This document shows, piece by piece, positions 1 through 8,930 of a stretch of 64,000 nucleotides of DNA; the first letter of the stretch is position 1; each line of letters opens with the position of its first letter. The DNA is from Candidatus Latescibacterota bacterium. GTDB lineage: Bacteria; Latescibacterota; UBA2968; UBA8231. The DNA is taken from positions 1-64,000 of the forward strand of contig JAJDUT010000083.1 in the NCBI GenBank assembly GCA_022826515.1. The letters run 5' to 3'. The notes below the pieces were generated by a model. The model saw nothing but the letters and a program-made list of their open reading frames with translations, ran no database searches and was not told the DNA's origin. The position numbers and the translations under genes are program-made.

Positions 1-198
1 ACAACTAAGCGTGAGGGGTGTCTTACTCCCGCACGGTGCAGCGGGCACGAGGGGCCTGCTCACCCAATGACGGACGACGCGCCCCGCACGCATACCGTTC
101 AGATTGGCCCTTCTGAACGGATTTGGCAACATACAAATGACTCCCAGAGCAGTAGGAAGCCACAGAGCCGACCCCGACGCAGACAAGGGATAACTCAG

Positions 199-1023
199 TT
201 AGCTCTTGGGTGGATAGGCCCGGAACAAATCCCGCTGCGCTTCGGTGAGGCGGGCGAACGTTTCTGGGGTGATGTGCTGCTTTTCGTCCATGGTGGCGAT
301 GTTTTGCGACATCATCCAGTACGGCCCGTAGCCCACGTGCAGGGTCTTGCGCGTCTGCTCAGAGCGGTTGGTGAAGCCGCCGTGGCGCAAGTTCTCGGTG
401 AAGAGGATCGCATCGCCGGCCTTGACCTCTAGGCCGACCATGTCGGGGTCTTCGTCCGGGTCGTTGCTGTGGGGCGAGGGCAGGTTGGTCTTGTGCGTCC
501 CCGGCACCACGCAAAAGGCTCCCTGCTCGTTGGTGCAGTCGTGGATGAAATAGACCATTCGCACCATCATGCAGTCGATGCCGTGGTCGGTGTAGCTGTA
601 GCGGTACTTCTGGCTGGCCGAGGCGGTGCCGCCGTGGCAGCCGGTGGCGTTGCCCCGGTAGCGGATGCGGATCTCGGAGTTGTTGATCGTCGGCCGCTGT
701 TTGACGATGCCGTGGATGTAGTCCATCGTCGGCTGGTGGTCGAGCAAAACGTCAAAGGCCGGGTTGGCGTTCCAGTAGTCTTCGATGATGAGGGTCTTGC
801 CCTCGGCTCGCTCGCCGTTGGTGTGATAGCCGCGCTCGGGATTGGCGTGGTAGTTGGCTCCCCAGCCGCTTTGCTTGCGCGGCGGCTGGGTGACGTGCGC
901 GAGCGCGTGTTCTTCCAGCTCATCAACGGCCTCGGCCAGCGCGGCCACTTGGGTCTCGTCCAGCAGCTTCTCAATGACGATGTAGCCTTGGCGGTCGAAT
1001 TCAAAGGTTTCGATTTCGTTCAC
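199..1023 (-). CDS. PhyH-family Fe(II)/2-oxoglutarate dioxygenase
   Basis: A 274-residue protein of the phytanoyl-CoA dioxygenase (PhyH) superfamily, cytosolic non-haem iron oxygenases that hydroxylate small organic substrates using 2-oxoglutarate; the substrate here is unknown. The jelly-roll core is recognisable from about residue 120 (EIRIRYRGNATGCHGG) to 230, with the distal histidine in NLRHGG (H214) and an Arg (R225) that should bind 2-oxoglutarate. The proximal HxD is not canonical: H130 or H147/D150 (DHGID) are the candidates. The start is GTG at 1023, placed by an AAGGAGC Shine-Dalgarno that overlaps the stop codon of the upstream hydrolase, so the two genes are translationally close and form an operon. 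It is one of four PhyH genes in the first 15 kb. Confidence 0.85.
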   Translation of the reverse strand: MNEIETFEFDRQGYIVIEKLLDETQVAALAEAVDELEEHALAHVTQPPRKQSGWGANYHANPERGYHTNGERAEGKTLIIEDYWNANPAFDVLLDHQPTMDYIHGIVKQRPTINNSEIRIRYRGNATGCHGGTASASQKYRYSYTDHGIDCMMVRMVYFIHDCTNEQGAFCVVPGTHKTNLPSPHSNDPDEDPDMVGLEVKAGDAILFTENLRHGGFTNRSEQTRKTLHVGYGPYWMMSQNIATMDEKQHITPETFARLTEAQRDLFRAYPPKS

Positions 1024-1033
1024 GTGTTGCTCC

Positions 1034-1837
1034 TTATTTGTTGAACCATCGGGCTAAATTGCCCCCTTTTACCAGCGCCCGCTCGGCCTCTCCGTAGTCT
1101 GATAGATGCGCTTCGACAATCGCCGGCGTGCCGCTGCCCCAGACCATGCGCTCCGGTCCGAAGGCTTCGATCACGCGCCGGGTAAAGGGCTTGGCGCTTT
1201 CGTATAGTGGCGCATCTTGGGCGAAGTGGCCGAGGCCGGAGAGTTTCATATAAACTTCGGCGTCCGCATGGCTCAGATCAAGTATGTCGGCGTATTCGAC
1301 GGCGCTGCCCTGATGCGGCTCGGCCAAGTGGTCGATCAGCGCCACGGTCTGGGGAATGTCGCGCAGAACTTGGGCGACTTGAGCACCGTAATTAGGCTCA
1401 ATGTGTAATTCGACGACTAAGCCCAACTCCACTGCTTTTTCCCACAGGGCGCGCACCCCTTTGTCGTTGAAGCTGTCGAAATACAGGTTTCTGTCTCGGT
1501 ACGCATGAAAGCGCGTGGCGATGATCTTGGGCTCGCGAGCGACTAGATCAGCCAACTTCTGGGGCGCGTCTGGGTCCTTGGGATAAAACAGCGACGTGCC
1601 GCGCAGGCGCTCCGGCTCGCGCTTTAGACATTCGAGTATCAGCCGATGGTCGTCCCCATACGGTTCGGGATGGACGACGACAGCCCGGTCGATTTCCTCA
1701 TCGTCTAGGCGCTGCAAATAGGCCGCCAACGGGTCGGGGGGATGCACGGAAACATCCGGTTGGTAGGCCGCCTTGGGATGCAAGGGATAGCGCTGGGTAT
1801 CGGGGCTGAAGATGTGGGCATTCCACTCGACGATCAT
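1034..1837 (-). CDS. Amidohydrolase_2-family TIM-barrel hydrolase
   Basis: A 267-residue protein of the amidohydrolase-2 family (lactonases such as 2-pyrone-4,6-dicarboxylate hydrolase and fuconolactonase, and decarboxylases). Visible features are an N-terminal VEWNAHIFSP with H8 where the family usually has HxH, the strand motifs ELHIEPN (H145) and ALIDHLAEPH (H170), and the C-terminal MVWGSGTP (232-238). That last motif is normally WGSDxP, whose Asp is the catalytic metal/acid-base residue; here it is Gly236. The enzyme is therefore either metal-independent with altered chemistry or inactive. It is the first gene of a two-gene operon with the PhyH gene downstream, 10 bp away. The family call is firm; the reaction is not known. 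Confidence 0.8.
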   Translation of the reverse strand: MIVEWNAHIFSPDTQRYPLHPKAAYQPDVSVHPPDPLAAYLQRLDDEEIDRAVVVHPEPYGDDHRLILECLKREPERLRGTSLFYPKDPDAPQKLADLVAREPKIIATRFHAYRDRNLYFDSFNDKGVRALWEKAVELGLVVELHIEPNYGAQVAQVLRDIPQTVALIDHLAEPHQGSAVEYADILDLSHADAEVYMKLSGLGHFAQDAPLYESAKPFTRRVIEAFGPERMVWGSGTPAIVEAHLSDYGEAERALVKGGNLARWFNK

Positions 1838-1957
1838 CGGGCCGTCTCCCTCGGCTAAGCTCGGGACTTCGGCGAGCTCAGTCGAGTCGTCGAAGCCTCG
1901 TGCAGAGCAACAGTACCACGCCGGTCTGCAACTGTCAAACGGCTCTGCCGCAGCACC

Positions 1958-1986
1958 TTGACAATACAGGTTGAGAATTCTATTTT
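1958..1986 (+). promoter_or_regulatory. Sigma-70 promoter of tRNA-Glu
   Basis: TTGACA (1958-1963), 17-bp spacer, TATTTT (1981-1986). The predicted start near 1993 lies about 24 bp before the mature tRNA 5' end, which fits a tRNA precursor. Confidence 0.7.
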
Positions 1987-2016
1987 TTGAAGCTGTCAGG
2001 CTGAAAAATAACCGTT

Positions 2017-2092
2017 GGCCCGTTCGTCTAGAGGCCTAGGACGCCGGCCTCTCACGCCGGTAACACGGGTTCGAATCCCGTACGGGCTACCA
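2017..2092 (+). tRNA. tRNA-Glu(CTC)
   Basis: A 76-nt cloverleaf. Acceptor GGCCCGT pairs with ACGGGCT (first pair G-U), the anticodon stem CCGGC/GCCGG (2044-2048/2056-2060) encloses CTCTCAC with anticodon CTC at 2051-2053, and the T stem ACGGG/CCCGT encloses TTCGAAT. The D-arm sequence TCGTCTAGAGGCC matches bacterial tRNA-Glu closely. Discriminator A and an encoded CCA (2090-2092) are present. It has its own promoter and terminator, so it is a single-gene transcript. Confidence 0.97.
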
Positions 2093-2098
2093 ATTATT

Positions 2099-2138
2099 AA
2101 ACCCCAGGTTGGTTACAACAACCTGGGGTTTTCTTTTT
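2099..2138 (+). terminator. Rho-independent terminator after tRNA-Glu
   Basis: Perfect stem CCCCAGGTTG / CAACCTGGGG around a 7-nt loop (GTTACAA), followed by TTTTCTTTTT. It ends the tRNA-Glu transcript 6 bp after CCA. Confidence 0.92.
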
Positions 2139-2169
2139 GCCAATCCGCCTTGTCTGATTCTATTCTAGC

Positions 2170-2567
2170 TCAGCATCCGCATTTGATTTCGGTCCCGGGC
2201 TGCGCCCTGTCGCCGGCCGTGGCGTAGCCGTCTCGCTTCCACCAGTCGAGCCCGCCGATTAATTCGCGCACTTGAAACCCCAAAGTCAGCAGTTTTAGCG
2301 CCGTCTTCGTCGAGGCGTTGCAGCCGATGCCGTCGCAGTAGCAGACATAGAGCTGCGATTTGTCGAGCGACGCAGTGGAATTGAAGCAGATTTCCCGGTG
2401 GAGTAGGTTGAGTGCACCCGGAATGTGCTCTTGAGCATAAGCCTCCGCCGAACGGCCATCGACGACGGTGATGGCCGTTCATTCTCGCCCAACGCTTCGT
2501 AGAGATCCCACGAATCCATTTCATAGGTCAGCTTGCGTTGGTAGTGGTTTAGCTGGTCGATGTTCAT
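2170..2567 (-). pseudogene. Frameshifted rhodanese-domain protein
   Basis: A rhodanese (sulfurtransferase) gene broken by one missing base. Frame 1 runs from ATG 2567 through SWDLYEALGENERP. After a lost base at about 2473-2474 the other frame continues ITVVDGRSAEAYAQEHIPGA, then YVCYCDGIGCNAST (the active-site loop with its catalytic Cys), ELIGGLDWWKRDGYAT and a Cys-containing tail KCGC, ending at TGA 2170. Restoring the base gives about 133 residues, a normal single-domain rhodanese. Its ATG overlaps the TGA of the PIN toxin gene (ATGA), so the three genes were one operon. A sequencing or assembly error is the alternative explanation. Confidence 0.75.
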
Positions 2568-3037
2568 GGTGTGTTTTTTTTCTGTGTTTCTACTGTCCCT
2601 GACGGCTCGAACGGATTGCGTATTTTCAGTTCTGGAAATAACGAGAAGTCGCGATCTCGGGAGAGCAGTGCTTCGACACCGTGAGCAACGCAAAGGGCGG
2701 CAATCCGAGCATCATGCACAATAGCGCCGGAGACTCCAGCGCGACAAATAAAGCCTTTCAAAACGTCCCGAAAATCATCGGTCTCGCCGATAAGACGGTT
2801 CGATGGCGACGCGGTCCAAGCGGCGAGTTGCTGCCAAGCCCGTTCCGGTGACGTGACATGGTCTTTCCAAATCCGGCGATTGGTTACGACACTCAGGAAT
2901 TCGTAGCAGCAGGGCCAAGGGATCGCCCACGCCGAGTCTCCTTCGGCAAGCGTCCGCAGTATCCCTGAGGCTGTTCCGTGTTCATCTGATTCCCGACGGT
3001 GGGCATAGATCAGCAGGTTCGTATCGACGGCTATCAC
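2564..3037 (-). CDS. VapC-like PIN-domain toxin
   Basis: A PIN-domain ribonuclease of about 157 residues, expected to be a type II toxin cleaving RNA. The start is GTG 3037, whose last two bases are also the first bases of the antitoxin stop (GTGA overlap); the longer upstream reading is rejected because AVDTNLLIYAHRRESDEH must lie at the N terminus. Acidic metal-binding residues are visible: AVDTN, CYEFLSVV, IVHDARIAALC and LLSRDRDF. The C terminus runs into an A-rich stretch (KKNTP) and overlaps the start of the rhodanese gene. Confidence 0.85.
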   Translation of the reverse strand: MIAVDTNLLIYAHRRESDEHGTASGILRTLAEGDSAWAIPWPCCYEFLSVVTNRRIWKDHVTSPERAWQQLAAWTASPSNRLIGETDDFRDVLKGFICRAGVSGAIVHDARIAALCVAHGVEALLSRDRDFSLFPELKIRNPFEPSGTVETQKKNTP

Positions 3038-3282
3038 AGCTCTTCTGCTTCTCCGTAGATTATCCCGCGCAGTTCCTGCCAAGAGTGCGCTTTTAATGGA
3101 TCGGTCGCGCCGGGCTTTCCCTCGCTCAGGTCGGGCAGGCGGTAGGGACTGCTGGAAGGGGTCGCGGGAAGCACTTGGCGCAGCCCTTCTTCCACTATGG
3201 CATACAATGGTCGTCCGGTCTTCCTCGCGTACTGCTCTGCCCGGGCCAGGAGGTCATCGTGGATCTCAATAGTAGTCTTCAT
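3034..3282 (-). CDS. VapB-like antitoxin
   Basis: An 82-residue protein starting at ATG 3282 (MKTTIEIHDDLLARAEQYA). The N terminus is a ribbon-helix-helix typical of CopG/Arc-type VapB antitoxins. The region RLPDLSEGKPGATDPLKAHSW followed by IIYGEAEEL resembles the C-terminal tail that wraps around a cognate PIN toxin. It overlaps the toxin start by GTGA, as in classic antitoxin-first modules. It would bind DNA and autoregulate the operon; no clear operator was identified upstream. Confidence 0.8.
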   Translation of the reverse strand: MKTTIEIHDDLLARAEQYARKTGRPLYAIVEEGLRQVLPATPSSSPYRLPDLSEGKPGATDPLKAHSWQELRGIIYGEAEEL

Positions 3283-3409
3283 GGCGTTTTTCCCGTTCTT
3301 GAAGTTTAACAATTGAAACGTACCGCGCCCGTTTTCCTCTGTCAAAACGCCTTGACGAGGTTGGTCGGGGGTTCTGCATCGCGGGAGCTCTACCCATTAC
3401 GACCCAAAG

Positions 3410-4795
3410 CTACGAACACCAATAGGCGTACAGGCGGGCGTTGTTTAGTGAGAAACGCAGGCGCACCGGTTGTTCTCGCAATGCGCTTAAATCCCGGTCG
3501 TCGCGCCAGCGCACGGGTACGGCGACTCCGTCCTCGGCGATGGCGACGCAGTCTTGGGCAGTGTGACCGGGAATGGGGTGCCCTTCCTCGTCGAGCAATT
3601 CGACGGTTAGCTTTCCGTAATCCGCCTTGGCGTTGACTTGCAATTCGTCCCCGGCCAATGCGAAGGGCCGGGTCGTTATCTGCCCGCCGTCAAAACTGGC
3701 ATTGAGCGACGCAAAACCGTCGAGGCGCAGCATGGCCAAGCCAATGCCCATCGTTCCCGGGTCCTGATCCGCCGCAATCGGGGGGTCGAATTCGCGCGGG
3801 ATTTTGGCGTGTCGCCGCGCTGTGCCTCGGTAGTAGATATAGAGCTTGTCGCCCACGGCAATGGGCGGCGCGCCGCTGAGCATTAGCTGGAATCGATCCC
3901 ATTCGCCTACCGCGCCCAAGCCCACCAGTGGCTCCCCCGGTACTCGTTGCCAGCGTTCCCCATCGCGGCTGCACAAGAGTCGTAGGACTTGGGTCTGCTG
4001 TCGCGGGCGTTTGTCGAAGTGGGTCAGGATGCCCAAGTAGTGAGCGCCGTAGTTGAAGCCGGTGTTGTTGTAGAGGGCTTCTTCTTCGTTGAGCGGTGCC
4101 AAGAAGGGGCGCGGCGGTGACCAGTGGACGAAGTCCTCGCTCGTGCTTATCAGCCGCTCGGGCACGCCGCGCAAAAAGGCCACGTAGCGCCGGCGTTCGG
4201 TATCGACCATCAGCGACTGCGCGTCCCCGACCGGACCCAAGTCGCCGGTGCCGGGCCGCGGATGGTAGCGGAAAATTGGGTCCGGCGAATGCGACCAGTT
4301 GATCCCATCCGGCGAAGTGGCACTGTAAATGCCCGAGCGCGGGCCGTCCCAATCGTAGCTCGACCAGCCGATGGCCTTGTAGCGGCGAGCGGGATCTGGG
4401 TCGAGGGGGTCCTTGAGCATGGTCTCCCAGTGATCCTGTCCTTCGTGGTGGGTCGCGGGGATGACGATGTTGTTGTTCTTGGAGCCGAGGGCTTCGTGGA
4501 TTCCGAGGGAGGGGCGCTCCCAGTGGATTCCGTCCGGCGACAGCGCGAGACACTGCACGTGTTCGCACTCTGGCGCATAGTGGCCGGCCATGTACCACGC
4601 CTTGAAAACTTGTTCCTCTGCGTCGAAGATTACCGCTGCGGTCATGCCGCTGTGCTGTTCCCACGGCGCTTCCTGTTTGAGCACGGGATGCGTGCCGTAC
4701 TTCTCCGCTTGGTGGAAGACTCGCGTCACGTTTTCTTGGCGCTCGACGTCGTCCATATCGACGAAGAGACGCTTGCGGTGGTCGAGTGAGTTCAT
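3410..4795 (-). CDS. Five-bladed beta-propeller glycosidase-like protein (GH32/43/62 fold)
   Basis: A 461-residue protein with four copies of an S-x-D-G-x-x-W blade motif (SPDGIHW at 86, SPDGINW at 161, STSEDFVHW near 217, SRDGERW at 275), typical of the glycosyl-hydrolase propeller superfamily that acts on arabino-, fructo- or xylo-configured sugars. The C-terminal ~90 residues (from about 370, FDGGQITTRPF) form a beta-sandwich often attached to these proteins. No signal peptide is visible, so it may be cytosolic. Catalytic acids cannot be assigned by eye. It is a monocistron between a TA module and a PhyH/SDR pair. Confidence 0.65.
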   Translation of the reverse strand: MNSLDHRKRLFVDMDDVERQENVTRVFHQAEKYGTHPVLKQEAPWEQHSGMTAAVIFDAEEQVFKAWYMAGHYAPECEHVQCLALSPDGIHWERPSLGIHEALGSKNNNIVIPATHHEGQDHWETMLKDPLDPDPARRYKAIGWSSYDWDGPRSGIYSATSPDGINWSHSPDPIFRYHPRPGTGDLGPVGDAQSLMVDTERRRYVAFLRGVPERLISTSEDFVHWSPPRPFLAPLNEEEALYNNTGFNYGAHYLGILTHFDKRPRQQTQVLRLLCSRDGERWQRVPGEPLVGLGAVGEWDRFQLMLSGAPPIAVGDKLYIYYRGTARRHAKIPREFDPPIAADQDPGTMGIGLAMLRLDGFASLNASFDGGQITTRPFALAGDELQVNAKADYGKLTVELLDEEGHPIPGHTAQDCVAIAEDGVAVPVRWRDDRDLSALREQPVRLRFSLNNARLYAYWCS

Positions 4796-4817
4796 TGGCG
4801 TTCCCTATAGCAATCCT

Positions 4818-4850
4818 ACATCCGCAGATGGACGCAGATGGACGCAGAAT
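4818..4850. repeat. Short tandem repeat (ATGGACGCAG unit)
   Basis: In the intergenic region ahead of the propeller gene: ATCCGCAG followed by two copies of ATGGACGCAG. Simple interspersed repeats of this kind are common in environmental genomes. No function assigned. Confidence 0.6.
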
Positions 4851-4910
4851 AGTAGAAACAAGGCGATCTACCGCTCGAATCGTTCAAATCACCCCGGATT
4901 GCGATATATG

Positions 4911-5645
4911 CTAAGTCCGCATGCCCGACTGCGACTCGAATCCCATCAATCGTTTTAGGGTCGGCGTCGCCCGCGCGACGACTTCGGGGCGCGCTAACTT
5001 GAACTGATCTTGCTGCGGTTTCATAAACGAGCGGCAGAAGAATCCCAACAGAATCATCCGATCCTGCTCGGTGTGATTGGCACCGCTGCCGTGCCACGTC
5101 GCGCCGTGGAAGACGACGATATCGCCTTTGCGGACGTCTAGCTGGATGACGTCGTCGTACTCTTTTTCTGGGTCGGGGGCGTACCCTCGCTTGTAGCTGC
5201 CCGGCACGATATGCGTGGCTCCGTTTTCAGGCGCGAAGTCGTCGAGTACGTAGATGGTATTGGCGCAAAGGGCGATGGGTGGCGGCGGCTGGGGAAAGCT
5301 GCCGAGTGGAAAGTCGATGTGCAGGCGGCCGGCTGGTGCATCTGGGCCGATGAAATTGACGGTGAAGCTGCTCAAGATGCAGTTGTCGCCTAGCAGGTAC
5401 TCTTGGAGCGCGAGTACTTGCGGGAGTTGGATCATCTCCTCGTAAATACGGCCTTTGTTGACTAGGTTCCACACGCGCTGTGCGCAGCCGTCGAGATATA
5501 CATGCTCTCCTCCGGCGGCCCGCTCCTGTGCTATCAGCTCAGCCGAGCGATCGCGCAGGGCGTTGGCCTGGTCCGGGGCCAACGCTTCTTTGAGCACGGC
5601 GTACCCGTATTCGTCGATATGGGCCTTGGCGTCGTCGATGGTCAT
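4911..5645 (-). CDS. PhyH-family Fe(II)/2-oxoglutarate dioxygenase
   Basis: A 244-residue PhyH-superfamily dioxygenase with a complete facial triad: H109-x-D111 in GRLHIDFPLG and the distal H185 in ATWHGSGANH, followed by R196 (QDRM) for 2-oxoglutarate. The N terminus IDEYGYAVLKEALAPDQA is the usual family opening. It lies 11 bp downstream of an SDR gene in the same direction, so an oxygenase-dehydrogenase pair acting on successive steps of one catabolic route is plausible. The substrate is unknown. Confidence 0.88.
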   Translation of the reverse strand: MTIDDAKAHIDEYGYAVLKEALAPDQANALRDRSAELIAQERAAGGEHVYLDGCAQRVWNLVNKGRIYEEMIQLPQVLALQEYLLGDNCILSSFTVNFIGPDAPAGRLHIDFPLGSFPQPPPPIALCANTIYVLDDFAPENGATHIVPGSYKRGYAPDPEKEYDDVIQLDVRKGDIVVFHGATWHGSGANHTEQDRMILLGFFCRSFMKPQQDQFKLARPEVVARATPTLKRLMGFESQSGMRT

Positions 5646-5656
5646 GGTGGTCGCTC

Positions 5657-6412
5657 TTAACCCCGCCCGACAAACGGCATTTTCGTCGCCATGATGGTCA
5701 TAAACAGCACATTGGTGTCCAGCGGCAGCTCGGCCATTTGCACTACGGCGCGGGCCACGTGTTCGACGTCAAAGCGCGGCTCGACGAGCTTGGAGCCATC
5801 GGCCTGCGGTACGCCGTCGCTCATCCGCTGCGTCATATCGGTCGCTGTGTTGCCAATGTCGATTTGGCCGCAGGCGATGTCGTATTTGCGCCCGTCGAGC
5901 GAGGTCGATTTGGTGAGGCCGGTAATGGCGTGTTTGGTGGCGGTATAGGGGGCGGAATTGGGACGCGGGGCTGCGGCCGAGACCGAACCGTTGTTGATGA
6001 TCCGTCCGCCGCGCGGATCTTGATCTTTCATAATTCTGAACGCGGCTTGGGTGCAGAGGAAGCTACCCGTCAGGTTGACGGCGACGACCTTCTGCCACTG
6101 TTCGTATTCGAGGTCTTCTAACAGCACGGCCGGCGCTCCGCCCCCGGCGTTGTTGAACAGCACGTCGAGCCGACCAAAGTGCTCTTCGACTTGGGCGAAC
6201 AGCGCGTCAACGGCTTGGGGGTCGCCGACGTCGGTGGACACCGGCAACATGCGGGCATCCGTTCCCGCCAGCGCGGCCGTTTCCTCTAAGGCATCTTGAC
6301 GCCGTCCGGCTAGGGCAACTCCATAGCCGGCCTCGGCCAACGCCAAGGCACTGTGGCGACCGATGCCGCTGCCGGCACCCGTGACGAGGGCGACTTTTGC
6401 ATGTGATTCCAT
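5657..6412 (-). CDS. Short-chain dehydrogenase/reductase (SDR)
   Basis: A 251-residue classical SDR using NAD(P)H. Visible are the glycine-rich TGAGSGIG (11-18), NNAG (87-90), catalytic S143/S145 in NNGSVS, and Y156-x3-K160 in YTATK. GRR at 36-38 after the second beta strand suggests NADP(H) preference. First gene of an operon with the PhyH gene 11 bp downstream; SD AGGAG lies before ATG 6412. Confidence 0.9.
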   Translation of the reverse strand: MESHAKVALVTGAGSGIGRHSALALAEAGYGVALAGRRQDALEETAALAGTDARMLPVSTDVGDPQAVDALFAQVEEHFGRLDVLFNNAGGGAPAVLLEDLEYEQWQKVVAVNLTGSFLCTQAAFRIMKDQDPRGGRIINNGSVSAAAPRPNSAPYTATKHAITGLTKSTSLDGRKYDIACGQIDIGNTATDMTQRMSDGVPQADGSKLVEPRFDVEHVARAVVQMAELPLDTNVLFMTIMATKMPFVGRG

Positions 6413-6470
6413 TTGTCATCTCCTTGAATTTAGATGGTGGTTCTAAGTACACGATAGTAGAGGTGGTTTG

Positions 6471-6558
6471 AGATGCTTCGCTTCGCTCAGCATGACAAGT
6501 GCTGGTTTGCTGCTTCACCGTGTCATGCTGAGCGGAGCGAAGCGGAGTCGAAGCATCT
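6471..6558. repeat. Imperfect inverted repeat (CATGCTGAGC-type interspersed element)
   Basis: Left arm 6471-6497 (AGATGCTTCGCTTCGCTCAG then CATGACA) and right arm 6521-6558 (TGTCATGCTGAGCGGAGCGA ... GAAGCATCT) are inverted copies around a 23-bp centre. Sequences of this type, which translate to spurious HAERSEAS peptides, are scattered in many bacterial genomes. It lies between the malate synthase terminus and the SDR start. Confidence 0.75.
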
Positions 6559-6609
6559 TAGACCTCAATGTCCATGTATAACGTTACTGGCGTGTACTAA
6601 GTGGTGGTT

Positions 6610-8799
6610 CTATACGGTACGTCGGGCGGCCTTTACCTCTCGCCGCCGCTTGTGCAACACGTTTTCCGTATAGCCGTTCGGTTCGGTGCGACCGTTGAAT
6701 ACCAGGTCCAGCGCCGCTTGGAATTCGACGCTGGCGTCGAGGTCGGGTGCCATGGGGCAGTACGCGGGGTCGCCGCTGTTTTGTGCATCAACTACGGCTG
6801 CCATGCGAGCAAACGTCGCCCGCACCTGCTCCTCGCTGGCGATGTTGTGGTGCAGCCAGTTGGCGATGTGCTGGCTGGAAATTCGCAAGGTGGCGCGGTC
6901 TTCCATTAGGCCGATGTGGTTGATATCCGGCACCTTGGAGCAGCCAATGCCCTGGCCGACCCAACGCACCACGTAGCCCAAAATTCCCTGGGCGTTGTTG
7001 TCCAATTCCTGCTGAATCTCCTCGGGGCTGAGCTGGCGATTGAGCACTGGAGGGCTGAGAATCGTGCTGAGTGAGGCCCGCTCCCGTCCAGCTAGCTGGT
7101 CGAGGCGCTCGAAGACATCGACTTGGTGGTAGTGCAGCGCGTGCAGGGTGACCGCTGTCGGCGAGGGCACCCAAGCAGTCGTCGCCCCAGCTTGGGGATG
7201 GCCGATCTTGGTCTCTACCATCTCGCGCATTAGCTCAGGCATGGTCCACATCCCCTTGCCGATCTGCGCTCGTCCCACCAAACCGGTGGCGATGCCGACG
7301 TCCACATTCCAGTCCTCATAAGCACTGAGCCAGGGCTGCTCTTTGATTTCCATCTTGGGCAACATGGGACCCAGTTCCATACTGGTGTGGATCTCGTCTC
7401 CAGTGCGATCGAGAAAGCCGGTGTTGATGAAGACGACGCGTTCGGCCGCGCAGCGGATGCACTCGCTGAGATTGACCGTGGTGCGGCGCTCCTCGTCCAT
7501 GATGCCGATTTTTAGGGTGTTTTTACTCAGCCCCAGCGCCTCCTCCACTCGCGTGAATAGCTCGACGGTCGCCGCCACTTCGTCCGGCCCGTGCTGTTTG
7601 GGCTTCACCACATAGACGCTGCCGGTTTTGCTGTTGCGGTAGCGGCCGCGGCCCTTGAGGTCGTGGATTGCCGCTAAGCTGATGACCATGGCGTCGAGAA
7701 AGCCCTCGGGGATTTCCGCGCCGGCGGCCGTGGTCACCGCGTCTGTGTACATGTGGATGCCGACGTGGCGCACGAGCAACAAGCTGCGCCCGGATAGCGT
7801 CAAGGTGTGGCCGTTGGGGGTGGCAAATGTGCGGTCGGCGCGCAGGCGGCGCGTCAGGGGTTGCCCGTCCTTGACAAAGGTCGCCTCCAGCGTGCCCTGC
7901 ATCAGGCCGTTCCAATTGCCATAGACGAGGGTCTTGTCCTCGGCATCGACCGCGGCCACGGAATCCTCGCAATCTTGGATGGTGGTAATGGCCGCTTCTA
8001 AGAGTACGTCTTTGACGCCGGCGCGGTGGGTGCGCCCAATGGGATGGGTGCGGTCGATTTGGATTTCGATGTGCAATCCGTTGTGGCGGAGCAGGACGCT
8101 GTTTAGCTGCCCGCCCTCGCATCCATAGCCGACGAACTGTTCGGCATCTTTGAGGCCGACTTCGTCGCCGCTTGCGAGGCGGGCGCGCAAGGTTTGCCCG
8201 CCAGCGTCCTCGCGCAGGAAGAACTCCACCACCTCTCGGTACGCGCCCTGTTGGAGGCCCGCGACCGCGTCGAGAAACGCCTCGCTGCGCGCGATGACTT
8301 GGGCACCGCGCTCGGCGTCGTACTCGCCTGCTGGGACGCGGCCCTTGATTACATCCGTGCCGTACAGGGCGTCGTACAAGCTGCCCCAGCGCGCATTCGC
8401 CGCGTTGAGTGCGTAGCGCGCATTATCGACCGGGACGACTAGCTGGGGGCCGGCTAGGGAGGCGATTTCCGGGTCGGTGTTTTCCGTGCGAATCCGCTGT
8501 GCGTCGCCCGTGGGCAGCAAGTAGCCGATCTCTTCGAGAAAAGCCCGGTAGTCTGTGGGATCTAACGGCTCGCCGCGCCGCTGTTGGTGGTAGGCGTCGA
8601 TCTGGGCCTGTAAGGCGTTGCGTCGCTGAAGTAGCTGTTGATTCTTTGGCTCCAAGTCCTGGACGATTTTCTCTAGCGCCGCCCAGAAGTGATCGACATC
8701 CACGTCCGTCCCGGGCGCAATCTGCTCGGCGACGAGGGCGTAGAGCCGCTGGTCGATGTGCAATCCGCCGCTGGTTATTTTTCTTGCTGATTCGGCCAT
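6610..8799 (-). CDS. glcB: Malate synthase G
   Basis: A 729-residue protein, close to the ~723 of E. coli GlcB. It condenses glyoxylate with acetyl-CoA to malate in the cytosol. Recognisable stretches are the N-terminal [11 protein letters not shown], the G-isoform insertion region, [20 protein letters not shown], and GIGCSKVPD (C620) followed by [17 protein letters not shown] with the catalytic base D634, matching E. coli C617/D631. The presence of the G form suggests growth on glycolate/glyoxylate produced by oxidative catabolism; no isocitrate lyase is nearby. Transcribed alone and divergently from the next PhyH gene. Confidence 0.97.
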   Translation of the reverse strand: MAESARKITSGGLHIDQRLYALVAEQIAPGTDVDVDHFWAALEKIVQDLEPKNQQLLQRRNALQAQIDAYHQQRRGEPLDPTDYRAFLEEIGYLLPTGDAQRIRTENTDPEIASLAGPQLVVPVDNARYALNAANARWGSLYDALYGTDVIKGRVPAGEYDAERGAQVIARSEAFLDAVAGLQQGAYREVVEFFLREDAGGQTLRARLASGDEVGLKDAEQFVGYGCEGGQLNSVLLRHNGLHIEIQIDRTHPIGRTHRAGVKDVLLEAAITTIQDCEDSVAAVDAEDKTLVYGNWNGLMQGTLEATFVKDGQPLTRRLRADRTFATPNGHTLTLSGRSLLLVRHVGIHMYTDAVTTAAGAEIPEGFLDAMVISLAAIHDLKGRGRYRNSKTGSVYVVKPKQHGPDEVAATVELFTRVEEALGLSKNTLKIGIMDEERRTTVNLSECIRCAAERVVFINTGFLDRTGDEIHTSMELGPMLPKMEIKEQPWLSAYEDWNVDVGIATGLVGRAQIGKGMWTMPELMREMVETKIGHPQAGATTAWVPSPTAVTLHALHYHQVDVFERLDQLAGRERASLSTILSPPVLNRQLSPEEIQQELDNNAQGILGYVVRWVGQGIGCSKVPDINHIGLMEDRATLRISSQHIANWLHHNIASEEQVRATFARMAAVVDAQNSGDPAYCPMAPDLDASVEFQAALDLVFNGRTEPNGYTENVLHKRRREVKAARRTV

Positions 8800-8930
8800 G
8801 ATGTGCTCCGTTTAATTTTGCCGAGCAAGAGTATAACCATTTATGGCGCGGGCGACCTATGGACAGGGTGGACGGGATTTGGATAGCTTGTAGGCGCTAG
8901 CGCATGACAACACTACCGCAGGAGGCGACC

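Noticed and set aside
95..120. CCGTTCAG / CTGAACGG hairpin as terminator of the PhyH operon
   Set aside because: No U-run follows on the minus strand and the stem is only 8 bp with a 10-nt loop.
67..432. Open frame of 121 codons on the plus strand at the left edge
   Set aside because: It is antisense to the PhyH gene, has biased composition (Arg/Gly/Val from GC-rich antisense) and no ribosome-binding site or family resemblance.
3676..4789. Several long frames on both strands within the beta-propeller gene
   Set aside because: All are shadows of the coding frame; only the 3410-4795 frame shows repeated blade motifs.
6473..6673. Short frames encoding HAERSEAS-like peptides
   Set aside because: They arise from the interspersed CATGCTGAGC inverted repeat and are not proteins.
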